A DNA stretch of 64,000 bases from the NCBI GenBank assembly GCA_021234155.1, contig JAJEKV010000772.1, positions 1 to 64,000 of the forward strand, given 5' to 3'. Source of the stretch: Isoetes taiwanensis. Lineage: Eukaryota > Streptophyta > Lycopodiopsida > Isoetales > Isoetaceae. Numbering within the stretch: the stretch's first letter is position 1; every line of letters begins with the position of its first letter. Below, one piece after another: positions 23,251 to 33,945 of the stretch. The notes under the pieces were generated by a model, which worked only from the letters and a program-made list of their open reading frames with translations, ran no database searches and had not been told where the DNA came from. A program made the translations under genes and the position numbers.

Positions 23251-23619
23251 TTACCCTTTTTCCTTTGGGGTCGGGGTCCTCTCTCGTTTTGGTTCTTTGT
23301 TCCCGCCATTGGTCATCTTCGGGTTCTGCAACCTCCTTCTCGCTTCTTTCGCTCTCTTCCCCCTCCTTCCTCTTGGCTCTTTCTTCTCTTCTTCTTGCCT
23401 TTTCCTCTTTCTTCTTGGCCTTTTCTTTCTTTCCTCTTTTGCCTTTTCCTCTTTTCCTCCGCCTCCTCTCAAATTCCTGTAATACCTAGGCCGCCTCCAT
23501 GTCAGCCTTCGGTTTTTCGTCGTAAATCTTTGAGCTTCCTTCCGCTCACCCGCGAGCACTTGGGTTGGGCCTATCTTTCCTTCTTGCTTTCGGGCGGCGG
23601 TTTGTTTGGTCCTAGCCAT
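23251..23619 (-). CDS. 122-codon basic ORF starting like the histone H3 tail
   Basis: The product starts MARTKQTAARKQEGK. Histone H3 starts MARTKQTARKSTGGK, so residues 1-8 are identical and an extra alanine follows. Beyond residue 15 there is no H3 core. Instead a basic stretch (TTKNRRLTWRRPRYYRNL) leads into a lysine/arginine/glutamate-rich, probably coiled-coil or disordered tail. It is therefore not a histone gene. It lies on the minus strand downstream of three 65-bp hairpin repeats and upstream of a deleted gypsy element, so it is most likely the N-terminal part of a retrotransposon gag. Codons in the start region are plausible. The end may be truncated by a shift. A function as a histone-tail mimic is only inference. 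Confidence 0.45.
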   Translation of the reverse strand: MARTKQTAARKQEGKIGPTQVLAGERKEAQRFTTKNRRLTWRRPRYYRNLRGGGGKEEKAKEERKKRPRRKRKRQEEEKKEPRGRRGKRAKEARRRLQNPKMTNGGNKEPKRERTPTPKEKG

Positions 23620-23843
23620 TAATGGAAAATCTCGATTTGGAGCAGGGGCCAAAAGATCGGCTAATGAGAAGGAGCTCGAGGAAGTTTTGGGGAGAACCCT
23701 AAAAAAATGAGTCTATGTCCTGTGAATTTATGGGGTTGGATTTTTAGGGTTTGGTCGATTTAATCTTTTGGTGGTTTTGCTGGGCAAAGTCTCCCTGTTT
23801 TGGGCAAAATTGGGGTCTTGTTTTGGTGCTGCTTCTTCTGGAT

Positions 23844-23911
23844 GGCTCTCTAAGAGGCGAGGGAGGGGTGTTAGGTTGGGACCTAACTAGGCTCAGCGCA
23901 CTCTTGGAGTC
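23844..23911. repeat. 65-bp hairpin repeat, copy 2
   Basis: Shares gtgttaggttgggacctaac and the cttggagtca end with copies 1, 3 and 4. Confidence 0.7.
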
Positions 23912-24055
23912 ACCGGCCCTCTCCTCGCCTCCAACACACCCAATTTACACAATTTACATCTTTGCTACTCCCTAATTTAAGCATTTTTAAGCAGGATCCT
24001 ATCATTACTTTGACCCTTTAATTTACATTTATTTTTAAGGGTCACTTTTGGGGAT

Positions 24056-24120
24056 GACTCTAAGAGTGCGTGGAGGGGTGTTAGGTTGGGACCTAACTAT
24101 GCTCTGGCGCACTTGGAGTC
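24056..24120. repeat. 65-bp hairpin repeat, copy 3
   Basis: The clearest copy: gactctaagagtgcg at the left pairs with cgcacttggagtc at the right, around the GTTAGGT...ACCTAAC core. Confidence 0.75.
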
Positions 24121-24266
24121 GCTGTTCCAAAAGTGACTTGTACTTAATGTTTTTTTTACATGTTTTAACATACAATTCTAGCTATTTCAACTCTTTGATC
24201 GGATTTCATCTTTATCTTCCCATTTGGAGTTCCTAAGGTCAAGTTCTAGGGTTTATATGAGGTGAC

Positions 24267-24333
24267 GACTCTAAGAGTGCGCTGAAAGGGCCATTAGGTC
24301 TGAACCTAACATGCTCCAAGGGCTTCTTGGAGT
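24267..24333. repeat. 65-bp hairpin repeat, copy 4
   Basis: gactctaagagtgcgc pairs with the right-hand ggcttcttggagtc. The core has changed to cattaggtctgaacctaac. Copies 2-4 are spaced about 210 bp apart. Confidence 0.65.
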
Positions 24334-24339
24334 CATTGG

Positions 24340-26340
24340 CCAAAAGTGCTATTTCGATTATTTATTCCATCCTACCTATGTTCTCTACTTATCTTAATCT
24401 TAGATAATTACTATCTCTACCCAGAAAAAAAAATTTCCCGCTACTCGAGGTTTGAGGGTCCTATCAAGTTAGTACTATCGGGAGCATGGTCGGGTGTTTT
24501 GCTCTTGGTCTCCAAGAACATTGCTCGATACCATCGTGGACGTCTTACTACTGTATACGGTGCACTCACCGTATACAAACAGGAGTTCATCCCCATACCC
24601 AGCTTCATGCTAATACAGGGCCCTCCATTACGACACCGCAAACCGTGACGGGTTCCGGTGGGAAGAGTGGAAGGGTCATTGCACCGTCTCCCTCGGGGCC
24701 TACCTAGGCGGAAGCGTAAACATACATGTCAAGTAGCACATACATCAACATCATATGACCATCAATGGCGATGGTCCTCCCACATATCCGCATAGACAAA
24801 GATCAAAGACATCATCACACAGGGGAATCCTACCCAAGGCCCGGACTCGGGGATGACCGATGGCTTGGTCTCCGAGTTCATTGCGCATGTAATTCATGGC
24901 AATGGATTTGGCTGGCATATGAACATGGCTTGGGTTGTCCACTCCATCCGCCCTTCCTCGTGCACACTTTGCGAGTAGGCTGAAAAAGTGTTGGGACCCG
25001 ATCAGGCCTCACGGATGCATAGCCAAGGGGGCTATATCCGGGGTTACATCTCCCCGGGGCCGGGGCCAAGGTGTAGGGATCTCTCCTCCCAGGAGATCTA
25101 CATGTCGACTCAAGGTGACTAGAGGGCCACCGCCCGCGACCACTTGAACTCAATGGAAGGTCATATGCACCACCTCACGAAGTCGAGCCCATGCCTTGCC
25201 CACACGCAGGTGGCAAGCCATTAGGCCTAGTCACAATGATCCCCCAAAGACTAACACACCATGGGGATCGCTCAGAGTCAACATGAACCTCCTTATAAGC
25301 CGGGCCTGCCCCTTCACCCACAAACTGTGTGTGGCTCTCTCAGTGCACTGTGCCGCATCTACAAGGTGCTAGAGAGGCTACTCTAGGAGCATCAACTACA
25401 AAGCTTTTAGGTCTCTACCCCCTTCCCAATACAAGGAGTTCATAGGAGATACATCATCCATATACATCATGAGGAAGAACTAAAGAACAAGATCTAACCT
25501 ACAACATAGAGTTAGGTTCTTTAGTTAGAATCAACTATCTAGAGGTCCTGGATGGCCAATCTAATAGGCTAAGCCTCCACCGATTCAATGACCTAAATAG
25601 GGTTTAGACTATCTAATTGGCCAAATACGGATCCTTGAGGGGCTCCTCCTGACCTGAGCTCGACCATCCCGGGCTGAAACGCTTCAATCTAGAGAAACTA
25701 AGGATGCAACTCTCCAATCCGAAGTCTGATGCGTTTTTGGTGCTGAGGCAGCCAAAAACAGAGTCCCGAAGCCCTAAAATCGAAAAATGGGCTAGTTAGG
25801 GTTTCCTACCCTAAATAGACAAGGGAATTGGCTAGGGGTTTCCAATTATCCCTTTTGGCATGTGGGATAATTGGAAATGGGCCCACTTGCCTTTAAGGGC
25901 TGGGTGGCCAAATATTGCACACATGGAAATGTGTGCCCACATTAATGTGTACATTGGAAAATGTGCACATTAATTGCACCTATGGGTGTGGCCCACTTGG
26001 CATGAAGTGTCCACTTGGAAATGTGTGCCCACATTAATGTGTACATTGGAAAATGTGCACATTAATAGTTGCACCCCTTATTTCTCGCAAGTTGCCCCTA
26101 GGGCTACCACCGGCTACACGCCAGCGCACACGCCACCGGAGGGGGAGTGTACGCGGGTCCAGGTAAAGACGGATACGCCCCGGGGCCGATAATCGTGGCC
26201 GGAACGCCACAAAGAAGGGATGGGAGGGAAGTGGCAAGGGAAAGGGAAGGGATAAGTTGGAAGAATCGTGTGGGGAGGGAGGGTAGAGAAGAGCAAAAAA
26301 AGGGCAAAGGAGGAGGGGAGGGGGCAAAGGGGGCAAGGCC
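24340..26340 (-). mobile_element. LTR-like non-coding repeat, unclassified
   Basis: No coding frame is convincing. The stretch resembles the long LTRs of the inverted repeat in layout: accgatcaggcct near 25,000 (ctgatcaggcct in the right-arm LTR), a catacatcaacatcatatg-type block near 24,740, and alternating GC-rich and AT-rich segments. Orientation is judged minus by those landmarks. I cannot place its ends. Confidence 0.3.
25916..26078 (+). repeat. Imperfect direct repeat of about 65 bp
   Basis: ggaaatgtgtgcccacatta followed by atgtgtacattggaaaatgt and gcacattaat occurs at about 25,924-25,974 and again at about 26,014-26,068, separated by about 38 bp. It lies in the LTR-like stretch and has a self-complementary TGTGCACA core. 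Confidence 0.7.
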
Positions 26341-26520
26341 CTCCAAAATAAAAATAATAATACAATATTCATAATATAAATAAATAAATAAATTACAAAT
26401 TAATTAATTAGAGGACATATATAAATTAATATAATTAGTTTGTCAATGTAATTAAATAGAAACACTTACGAGTCAATATATACAATTAATTAATTTAGCC
26501 TAGACATTAATTTAGCCTTA
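26340..26520. other. AT-rich low-complexity stretch
   Basis: Runs of ataaataaataaat, ttaattaatta and similar. No gene is seen. Confidence 0.7.
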
Positions 26521-28790
26521 GGCCATTTCGCGCCAAGAAGGCTGGTAGAATGTGCATGGACCGGGCCAAGCCTTAATGTGCAAGGCGAGAATGTGCATGT
26601 GCATGTTGAATTGTTTTGTGTGTGTTCAAGAAAGCAAAGGTCAAGAACAAAGGTTCGCAAAATGTAAAAGATCAGCAAAAAACAGACACATGTCGGGAAG
26701 AATGTTCCGGAGGATAGAACAATACAGTTAAAATTCCACAATCAAATCAAATACCCAGTTCACACCGGGCCGGATCTTTTATTTGCGTAACTTCGATCTT
26801 TTTTTTTGCAAAGAAGCAGCAATGCCAAATTTAAAAATCCCATGTTTGTGGCTTCCCGCGTAACTTCATTCCAATGGCGAAGCTCGGTACCGGCATGTGA
26901 TTATAAAAGATCAAAATCACGCCCACTAAGCGGTGCAAAAAGTGCAGCCATTTCTTCGCCGAACGCAGCCCTTGTGCTGGGTTTGCATATCACTAGACTA
27001 AAGGAAGAAAATGTGCCCATCCGGGTCATCCATGTGAAGAAGAAACAGACTAGATTAAGACTTCGTAAAAGGTGGGAACCTACCAAAAGTCTATCGAGCC
27101 TAGCTATGGCGATTCAATCTTTCTATGCCGGCTTCAACCCAAAAAAAGAGCTCGCCTTTGTGGGCTTATGGGGTCCGTGCCACCTTTGTTGCATCTTTCG
27201 ACATGGCGGCCTCCATCTTGCAAATTTTTTCGCAAGATTTGGAGTAAATTAAGAGCATGATACTTCTACGGAGACCCATCGCGTATCGGTTTTCTAGAGG
27301 CTTGAAACCCCATTCTAGAGCTCCATAGTTACAGTTTGATCGAGACTCGACCGGATTCATGTTTTGATGCCAAAACAGGGCGCTTCTTGCATCTTTGTTC
27401 CGCTTCTTCCCCCGCTTCTTGCTTCCTCATCCGCTTCTTTGTTTGATCCATCCGCTTCATGCCTTGTTTCGCCTCGACCGTCTTCGTCTTCTTCTTGCTT
27501 TTCTATTTGCTACATTCCCTTTTCTTAGAGAGCTCAGGGGGATTTACCTGAGCTCGGGGATAAACGGCAAGATCCGATCCGCAGAATAAAGAGAAGAAGA
27601 ACCGCTGCTTGCGCTACAGGTAACCCGCGTTTGAACCGGATCAGAAATCTTCAATCCTTTCTTCAAAAATCTTGTATTATTGCTTTTTGTGCAGTCCCCC
27701 CGCCCCCGCTGATCCGGGATTTAGGATTCGCCTGCTTTCTTCAAATATCTTCTTTTTATTTTTCCCCCGGTTGCCCCGGCCCTACAAATTGCCCCCTGCA
27801 TCTAATCCTCAAGTTCGGGGATGTGGTCGATAATCGCCTCGGCAATTTCGATTAGTAAACAACACATTCGGCCCTTTTCTTGAAAAAGAACCGAAATGGG
27901 GCGCCATATATTTTGTTATTGGCAAGATTGATGATGGTTCAAGCGAATCCGGCTTTGCACAAAGATCAAAATAGCATGTGTTAGTGCCCCAAAATAGCTT
28001 CAAAAGGAGTAAAGAGAGGCTGCCATCGCCATAGCCGGTCTTCTAAGACGGATTAGAGCCATCGTGGAAAGAGCAGGACCAAAAAGGTATGTACCAAATT
28101 CAAATTTCGAAAATGAGGGAAAAAAAAGCGGGGTAGAGTAAAAAGAACAATAAATATGTACCAAATTCAAATTTCAAAATGAGGGGAAAGAGTTAAAAAT
28201 GCGGGTAGAGTAAAAAGAACAATAAAAGAGTTAAAAAGGAAATAGAGGATTTGTTTGTTTGAAGCTTTACATTTTCGCAAAAGTTCTAGTCATATTTGGC
28301 AAGTTTTATTTGGCATTCTTTCAAGCATTCTTTTGTATGGCGTTTAGAGTTTGTGATGGTCTATTTTTTCATAGAAAATATATAAGGAGTGTATTTTTTT
28401 TCATAGAAAATACATAGGATATTGTGTTTATTGAAAAATACATAGTATATAGGATATTGTGCTTATTAATAAATACATAGTATATAGTGTCCCATTTAAA
28501 AAAGCTTCCCATTTTGTAGTCACATAGGATATTGTGCTTATTAGAAATTAAGAAAATACATAGTATATAGCGTCCCATTTAAAAAAGCTATTTTTGAAAA
28601 AAGCTATGGGTAAATATTGACATATTAAAAAGGGGAGAGCGTCTATTTTTTGTATTACTATACATAGAAAGTGCATAGGATATGGTGTGCATTAGAAAAT
28701 ATATAGAATATGGTCCAATTAGTCATGATTTGTGCTCCATACTATTGGAGATAGAAACTCAGAACTAGCCTCCCAGACTTGCTTTTTCAT
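26521..28790. other. Unclassified stretch with one 148-codon ORF
   Basis: A plus ORF at 26,806-27,252 (starts MQRSSNAKFK, contains RVIHVKKKQTRLRLRKRWEP) has no domain I recognise and may be chance. A pyrimidine-rich stretch follows at about 27,375-27,560, then caggtaacc (27,616) and tttttgtgcag (about 27,688), which look like splice donor and acceptor. From 28,360 to 28,700 the sequence has loose repeats of tagaaaatacataggatat. No gene model can be supported. Confidence 0.4.
28086..28227 (+). repeat. Tandem duplication of about 70 bp
   Basis: gtaccaaattcaaatttc...gggtagagtaaaaagaacaat occurs twice in a row, at about 28,088-28,152 and 28,157-28,224, with small changes. Confidence 0.75.
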
Positions 28791-28794
28791 TTTG

Positions 28795-29273
28795 CCCTTT
28801 CGACTCACAGTCGAGAAAGACCCTCGACGCTTTTTTTCTCTAAATTCGCCTTTCTCGACTCGAGTCGAGAAAGAACCCTCGACTTGTGTTTTCACTTTGA
28901 AGGACCTCGAGCTGCGTTTTTTCACTCAGAGAGGCTCTTTCTCGACTTCGAAGTCGAGAAAGGCCTCAAACCTCGATTTTTTCACTTTGAAGGACCTCAA
29001 ACTGCGCCACTGCGAGAGGCTCTTTCTCATTCGCGGTCGAAAGGCCCAAAACCGCGTTTTCACTCAGAGAGGCTCTTTCGACTCGCTGAGTCGAAAGGCC
29101 TCAAACAAACCCCTTTGGTACGCCTTTCGACTCAGCGAGTCGAAAGGCCTTCTGACCCCTAAAACTGCGTTTTTGCTTTGAGCTGCCTTTCTCGACTCGT
29201 GAGTCGAGAAAGGCCTTCTGACCTGTGTTTTTCCCTCTGAGCTGCCTTTCTCGACTCGCGAGTCGAGAAAGGC
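28795..29273. repeat. Array of eight palindromes built on TTTCTCGACT...AGTCGAGAAA
   Basis: Palindromes lie at 28,795-28,822 (imperfect), 28,850-28,873 (24 bp perfect), 28,937-28,962 (26 bp perfect), about 29,018-29,043 (degenerate), 29,075-29,097, 29,123-29,147, 29,186-29,213 and 29,244-29,273 (30 bp perfect). They are 48-87 bp apart. The DNA between them is also repeated (cactttgaaggacct, cactcagagaggctc, ttgagctgcc), so the array is a tandem minisatellite whose monomer carries a palindrome. Centre bases vary (ctcgag, ttcgaa, gct, agc, gt, cg) while the arms stay paired. Confidence 0.9.
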
Positions 29274-29279
29274 TCTCAG

Positions 29280-29990
29280 GCCTGTATTTTCCAAAAATGG
29301 CCCTAAGAACTGCGTTTTATTTTATTTTTTTGCACAGTAGCATCACTTGACTAACTTGATTTTGTCTTTTGCGGTCCTTATCTCGACCGTGATAGTACAT
29401 GCTTGGGAGCAATGAAAAGACCAGTTCATTAAAGAAAGGTGCCGAAGAGGGTGGTGATATCAGTTGGACATACAAGCACGTGACCCATGAAGGAACTCCT
29501 CATACAAATTTCTATCGTACGTAGTTGCTCCATTGACTTGGAGAGAGCTCCACGCGCCCTTTGCACTAGGTGGTTCATGTGTGAAGAGGGTGTAATCATT
29601 GTGCCCATAATGCACCACTATGGTCTCTTCACCAATCGTAATATATATTGTAATGAGCCCATTTATAAATATAAGGTATCTCAAAACTAGTATTTTTTGG
29701 TGATTAAGTAAACAATTTGCTTAATTTTTGTTGGAATTTGTGATCTCTTGTCTACCCACCTAAGAAAATAGAGCCAAAATGTTCAACTAAGAATCTTTTT
29801 CAACTAGAACTGGTTTCAATCAGAATGAAATTCCTATGTTTGAGTTGCATTATTCTTGTTCTCGACTCGCTATCCAAGAAAACCGAAGAAAGCTGGATGC
29901 ACACTAATGAACAAAAATTGAATTATGGACAATTTTCTGCCTGGGGTGCTCCTTTTTGTGTAAAATAACAGGGTTCGAAAAAAGTGGGAA
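29280..29990. other. No recognised gene
   Basis: Short overlapping ORFs on both strands at about 29,460-29,690 show no family resemblance. Nothing else is seen. Confidence 0.4.
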
Positions 29991-30006
29991 TGGAATGAGT
30001 CCCACT

Positions 30007-31220
30007 TTAATTAAATACTGACTTAATTGTTTTTGCATTGCATAGAGTGCTCTCCATCCAGCAGCCACCCGCTTGGTAATACACTTGTTCCCAAAGTGTG
30101 TTCTTACAGAATTCTACACCAAGATACTTGTAGCTATCCACAACTTCAACTTCATGGGCTATCATAGTACATAGGGGAACATTGTGACGAGAAGATTGAA
30201 CTACCAAAAGCTTGGTCTTTTGAGATTAACACGCAGACTGTGTTCTCACGTAAACTGTGCGAGCATGTAAATGTTGCCGCATATTAGCGGCAGATATGTG
30301 AAGTGAAACATCATCAGCATACATAAGTTGCCTAATGATATAGTGTGCCAAATGTGGACCTCCATAGCCATGATTATCAAGCCATTCTTCCAATTGATCA
30401 ATGTACAAGCCAAAGAGTGTAGGAGATAAAGGGCAACCCCTCGATTTAACTCCAATATTGCTAGTGATTTGAGTACCGATCTTTGGAAATTTAGCAAAAA
30501 CCCTTTCATAGAGCCGATAAACCGCATTTTGAAGATCTTGTGGAACCCCTGCGTGCGCAAAACCGCCAAAGAAGCTCGCGTGGTACTATATCAAAAGCGT
30601 AAGTAAAATCCACAAAGCATATATAGAGGTCTTGTTTCAAGCTTCGACTATGTTCAATAAGCATGCGCAATGTGAAAATATGGTCTATTGTAGAATGGCA
30701 TGGACTTTTAAAGCCTTGCCTCGTCCTACAAAGATGTACACCAAGATGTTCTCGCCCATGATGTCAATCGCTTCTCAAGAAGACTTGCTAAGAGCTTTGA
30801 AAATATGGAACTTACCATGATCATGCGATAATTAGAAGGATCATGCTTATCGCTGCTTTGTAAATTGGTACGAATTTTACCGACTCAAGTTTCGCAAGCC
30901 TTCTTGCAAAGCTTGATTTAAAAGAGTAGTGATGATTGGAAGCAAGTGGACCCCCCATTTAAGCAATTCCGCTTGCAAACCTTGAAGATCGAGACTTGCC
31001 ATTAGATAGATGCCGGGTCCTTCTTTGACTTCCTCCTCGCGGAATTGAAGAATATCACCTACCAAAGGAGGCACGTAATTAAGGACCCCGTGATGATCAT
31101 ATAAGTGGACCAATCGCCATCCCATTGCTGCATAGAGATATGTCCAAGGGTAGGAGGTGGTCGATATAATATTTTTGCGCCAAAAGGTTAGAGGCTCACG
31201 TGGAATTAATTCAAACATTT
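30007..31220 (-). pseudogene. LINE reverse transcriptase fragment with intact YADD
   Basis: Order on the minus strand: GLQAELLKWGV and LLNQALQEGL near 30,890-31,010 (RT N-terminal motif), a GCPLSPTLF-type element near 30,430 read across a frame change, LYIDQLEEWL near 30,400, then RQLMYADDVSLHIS near 30,300-30,340, which keeps the catalytic YADD. SYKYLGVEF near 30,125 is the usual post-catalytic motif. At least three frame changes make the gene non-functional. Confidence 0.85.
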
Positions 31221-31679
31221 GCTTCGATGCTCAAAGAACAAAAGCGTGCCTTCTTGCGCTTCAAAACAGACTTATAATTTCAATGGCATTATGTCGTGAT
31301 ATCCGCTCAACTATCATTTCGAATTGTTTTTAAAGCCGCTTTGCAGGTCTTCATCAAACCTGCATTTCTAGGAAAGGATTTCCTACCAAAGATGAGCAAC
31401 ACCCGCAATGCGTGTACCAAAGCAAGAGACAAAGCAGTAAGCAAAGTATCAAGCCAAATGCCGCATTACGCTCTTGAAGAGTTGGGTATCCAAAATACCG
31501 CTGGCCAGGAGCTAATGTCCGCTCATATTCAAAAGATCTAGAATAAGTCAAGCGAATGCGAGGGACAGAGCCCGGATAGCAATGGGTTGAAGAGGTGGAA
31601 GTCGCCACTTTAATGACAAGTAAAGTGGATAGTGATCGATTTTTATCTCCTCATCTCTATGCCTTGTGCCAATTAAAAA

Positions 31680-32030
31680 TCAAATGAGATCCAAGGCTTG
31701 CACTTGGGAAATGACATAATCAACAACACTAGTACCACCACCCTGCCTATCCTGTCTGCATGTAATACCTTTAGAGTGTGGCCATTGCTCTAAGCCATTA
31801 CAAAGTACCATCTCAAAGACTTCACACAACTGGATGAGCTCCCTTCCAAATGTTGAGACGAGTTTGTTAGCATCAGGCGATGAACGTGGAAAGACTGTAT
31901 CATTAGCAGACATCCATAAAGGGTCACGAACATCCTCAAGTATGAGTTGAGAAGCTTGCATTTCAGCAGTGCGAGCATTGAAATCACCAAGTAACATGCC
32001 CCAACTGTTTGAATTGAGCAATGTCATCAT
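31680..32030 (-). pseudogene. LINE endonuclease fragment (EEP family)
   Basis: An open 116-residue frame starts MMTLLNSNSWGMLLGDFNAR. GDFNAR is the conserved element of APE-type LINE endonucleases, which nick target DNA to prime reverse transcription. Downstream, LVSTFGRELIQLCEVFEMVL and GGTSVVDYVISQ follow the family pattern (LxxxCxxxxLxxxNG... TxxDYxLxS). The N-terminal half is absent. Confidence 0.85.
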
Positions 32031-32100
32031 TACAAAAATTTATAAAAACTCAAGGGTATGTCGTAAAATTCGTCAAAACATATATTTTGTAGTTTTTCCC

Positions 32101-32215
32101 AAATAGATTTAGCTGAAATATTCTATGTTCTTATTATGAACAAAAGAAGGAAATATGTAATTTTTGAATCTAAGAAGCTTGTATGTAATGCATTTATCTG
32201 AGTTCCAATTTGGTT
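32101..32215 (+). repeat. 115-bp dispersed repeat, copy 1
   Basis: Nearly identical to 60,830-60,947, including atgttcttattatgaac and gaagcttgtatgtaatgcat. Weaker similarity continues downstream (accaggagccaaa against accagaagccaaa). It lies immediately upstream of the LINE truncation point. Confidence 0.85.
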
Positions 32216-33419
32216 ACGGTTTGAGAGTCTACCAGGAGCCAAATTAGGGCTTCGGCCCCTTGGCTTTCCATAAGCACCAAGTCAGTCCATTTGGTGGCAT
32301 ATTTAAGAAAGGGGTTTTTTTGAGCAGGATTGTTCTTCTGCAACCCACTGATTCATCCCTTCGAACCATTAGACACATCTTTGAAACCAGGGGTTCTTCT
32401 GCACTGGTGGGGGAGTCTGGAACTCCCCTGACAAGATAGTACAGTGCTGGATGCAGTTCTTGGAAGTGGCCACATCTTCTTGAAATACATTTTAGACCTT
32501 GGAAAGATGCATTTCTAGTATTATGTCAAGAATCTTTCAGCTTAACAAATGAAGAGAGAAAGAAAGTTGCATACATTTGTATGGTGCAAGTGAAAGAAAA
32601 GATTGTGTCACTCTCAATACTTTCAATCTTCTTCAATGCGTTAGACATTTTGCCCTTTGTCATAATAGGAAGCAAAGAAGTACGAGTCTTTGCTAGACTG
32701 TGGCCATGATGCTTAGAACTGGATGTTTCATATTATAGGTACATGAATGATATAGATCTTCTTTGCAATGGAGCAATAAACTACATCAAATCACACCTAC
32801 GGCCTCTTCCCTCAGAATCCCTGATTCTCCCACAGTGTTACAGAGTCCCTGGCTGAATCTGATTCAAGATAGAATATGTCAGAGAAATTTAGAAGCTTCT
32901 GTTCAAGAAATGTTGCTCCTACCTTGGAAACCCCAGGTTCTTAAATAGGGTTCCATTCTCTAGTCGATTGGTTCGACAGGGAATCTAAGGGCTAAAATGC
33001 AGATTTGGCCCATCTGGGGCCGCTTCAGATTCCCCTGACATCATTCAGATTGATGGCAGACGATTCGGCTCCCGCAGTGCACAAAAAGCAACCGTCGTTG
33101 GTTTTAAATGGCCCGCCCAAACATATAGCGCCACGTCACCTTATTTTAAGCTATTAATAACCTTAGGTTTGGCCCTTTATATTAAAATATGTAACATACC
33201 TTCTCCTTTTAAATCCTTGATCCCCGAGGATTAATATGTATATTTTGAAACCCATTTCTTGGGTCACTCTGTGACCATGGTTACATCATCTAGTCCTTCG
33301 GAAATCCATTCCTGGTATCACCTTATGATCATGGTTTTATAGCTCATTATTTGCGGATGTCCTACTTGCCATTCTTGATGCAAGTCTCTAATTCGTTTTG
33401 AGGTAATTAACCTTACATT
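32216..33419. other. No recognised gene
   Basis: AT-rich DNA with short unremarkable ORFs (for example 32,763-32,948 plus). Probably part of the same degenerate element as the 115-bp repeat, but no motif supports this. Confidence 0.35.
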
Positions 33420-33945
33420 AAAGGATATTCTAGGAAGTTCTAGAAAGTCCTCGAATATTCTAGATTGTTCTAGAATGTTCCAGAATGCTCTGATGGACGT
33501 GATCTGAATCGTTGGATCTGGTAGCCCATCTCGTCCGTCCATTCGTTCACAAATATTCCACATGATTCGGGCAAAAAAGAGGCCCATTTTCCAGTATATA
33601 AAGGGGCCATCCACATGAGGATGGGCATTCCGTTTCACAATTAGAATGTTCTAGAATTCTTTAGAAAGTTCTAAAATGTTCCAAATAATTTTGAAATGTT
33701 CTTGGAAGTTCAGGAATCTACTAGATTGCTCTAGAATCTAGAATAATCCAGAAAGTTCTAGAAAACTAGAACATTCCAGAAAGTTCTCGAATGCTTTATA
33801 TATTCCAGAAAGTTATAAAATTCTAGAAGATTCTAGAATCCTCTAGATTGTTCTAGAAATCTCTAGAGTCAAAAATTTTGAATCTTCTAGAAAGTTTTAA
33901 AGAATTCTAGATAGTTCTACAATGTCCTAAAAATTCTAATTTCAT
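33420..33945. repeat. TTCTAGAA tract with 10-bp period (heat-shock-element-like)
   Basis: A degenerate tandem repeat of gttctagaat-like 10-mers, in two blocks (33,420-33,500 and 33,640-33,945). I count eight exact TTCTAGAA octamers. At 33,468-33,485 the run TTCtaGAAtgTTCcaGAA has four alternately inverted pentamers with correct spacing, the definition of a heat-shock element. The block from 33,428 onward extends the pattern with single mismatches. The block between (33,500-33,640) is not repetitive. Confidence 0.85.

Larger units (their letters stand above)
30007..32040 (-). mobile_element. 5'-truncated LINE (endonuclease plus reverse transcriptase)
   Basis: The minus strand carries the endonuclease C-terminal half followed by RT in the order of plant non-LTR retrotransposons. 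It starts abruptly at about 32,040 inside the endonuclease. Such 5' truncation is usual for LINE insertions. It is the same lineage as the larger LINE at 45-50 kb: both read LYIDxLExWL before the catalytic loop. Confidence 0.85.

Noticed and set aside
23251-23619. A histone H3 gene
   Set aside because: Only the first 8-11 residues match; the histone fold and remaining tail are absent.
26806-27252. 148-codon plus ORF as a confirmed gene
   Set aside because: No domain, no codon or splice support; kept only as a note in the regional entry.
28795-29273. CRISPR array
   Set aside because: Palindrome spacing is irregular and the intervening DNA is itself repeated; the context is plant transposon DNA.
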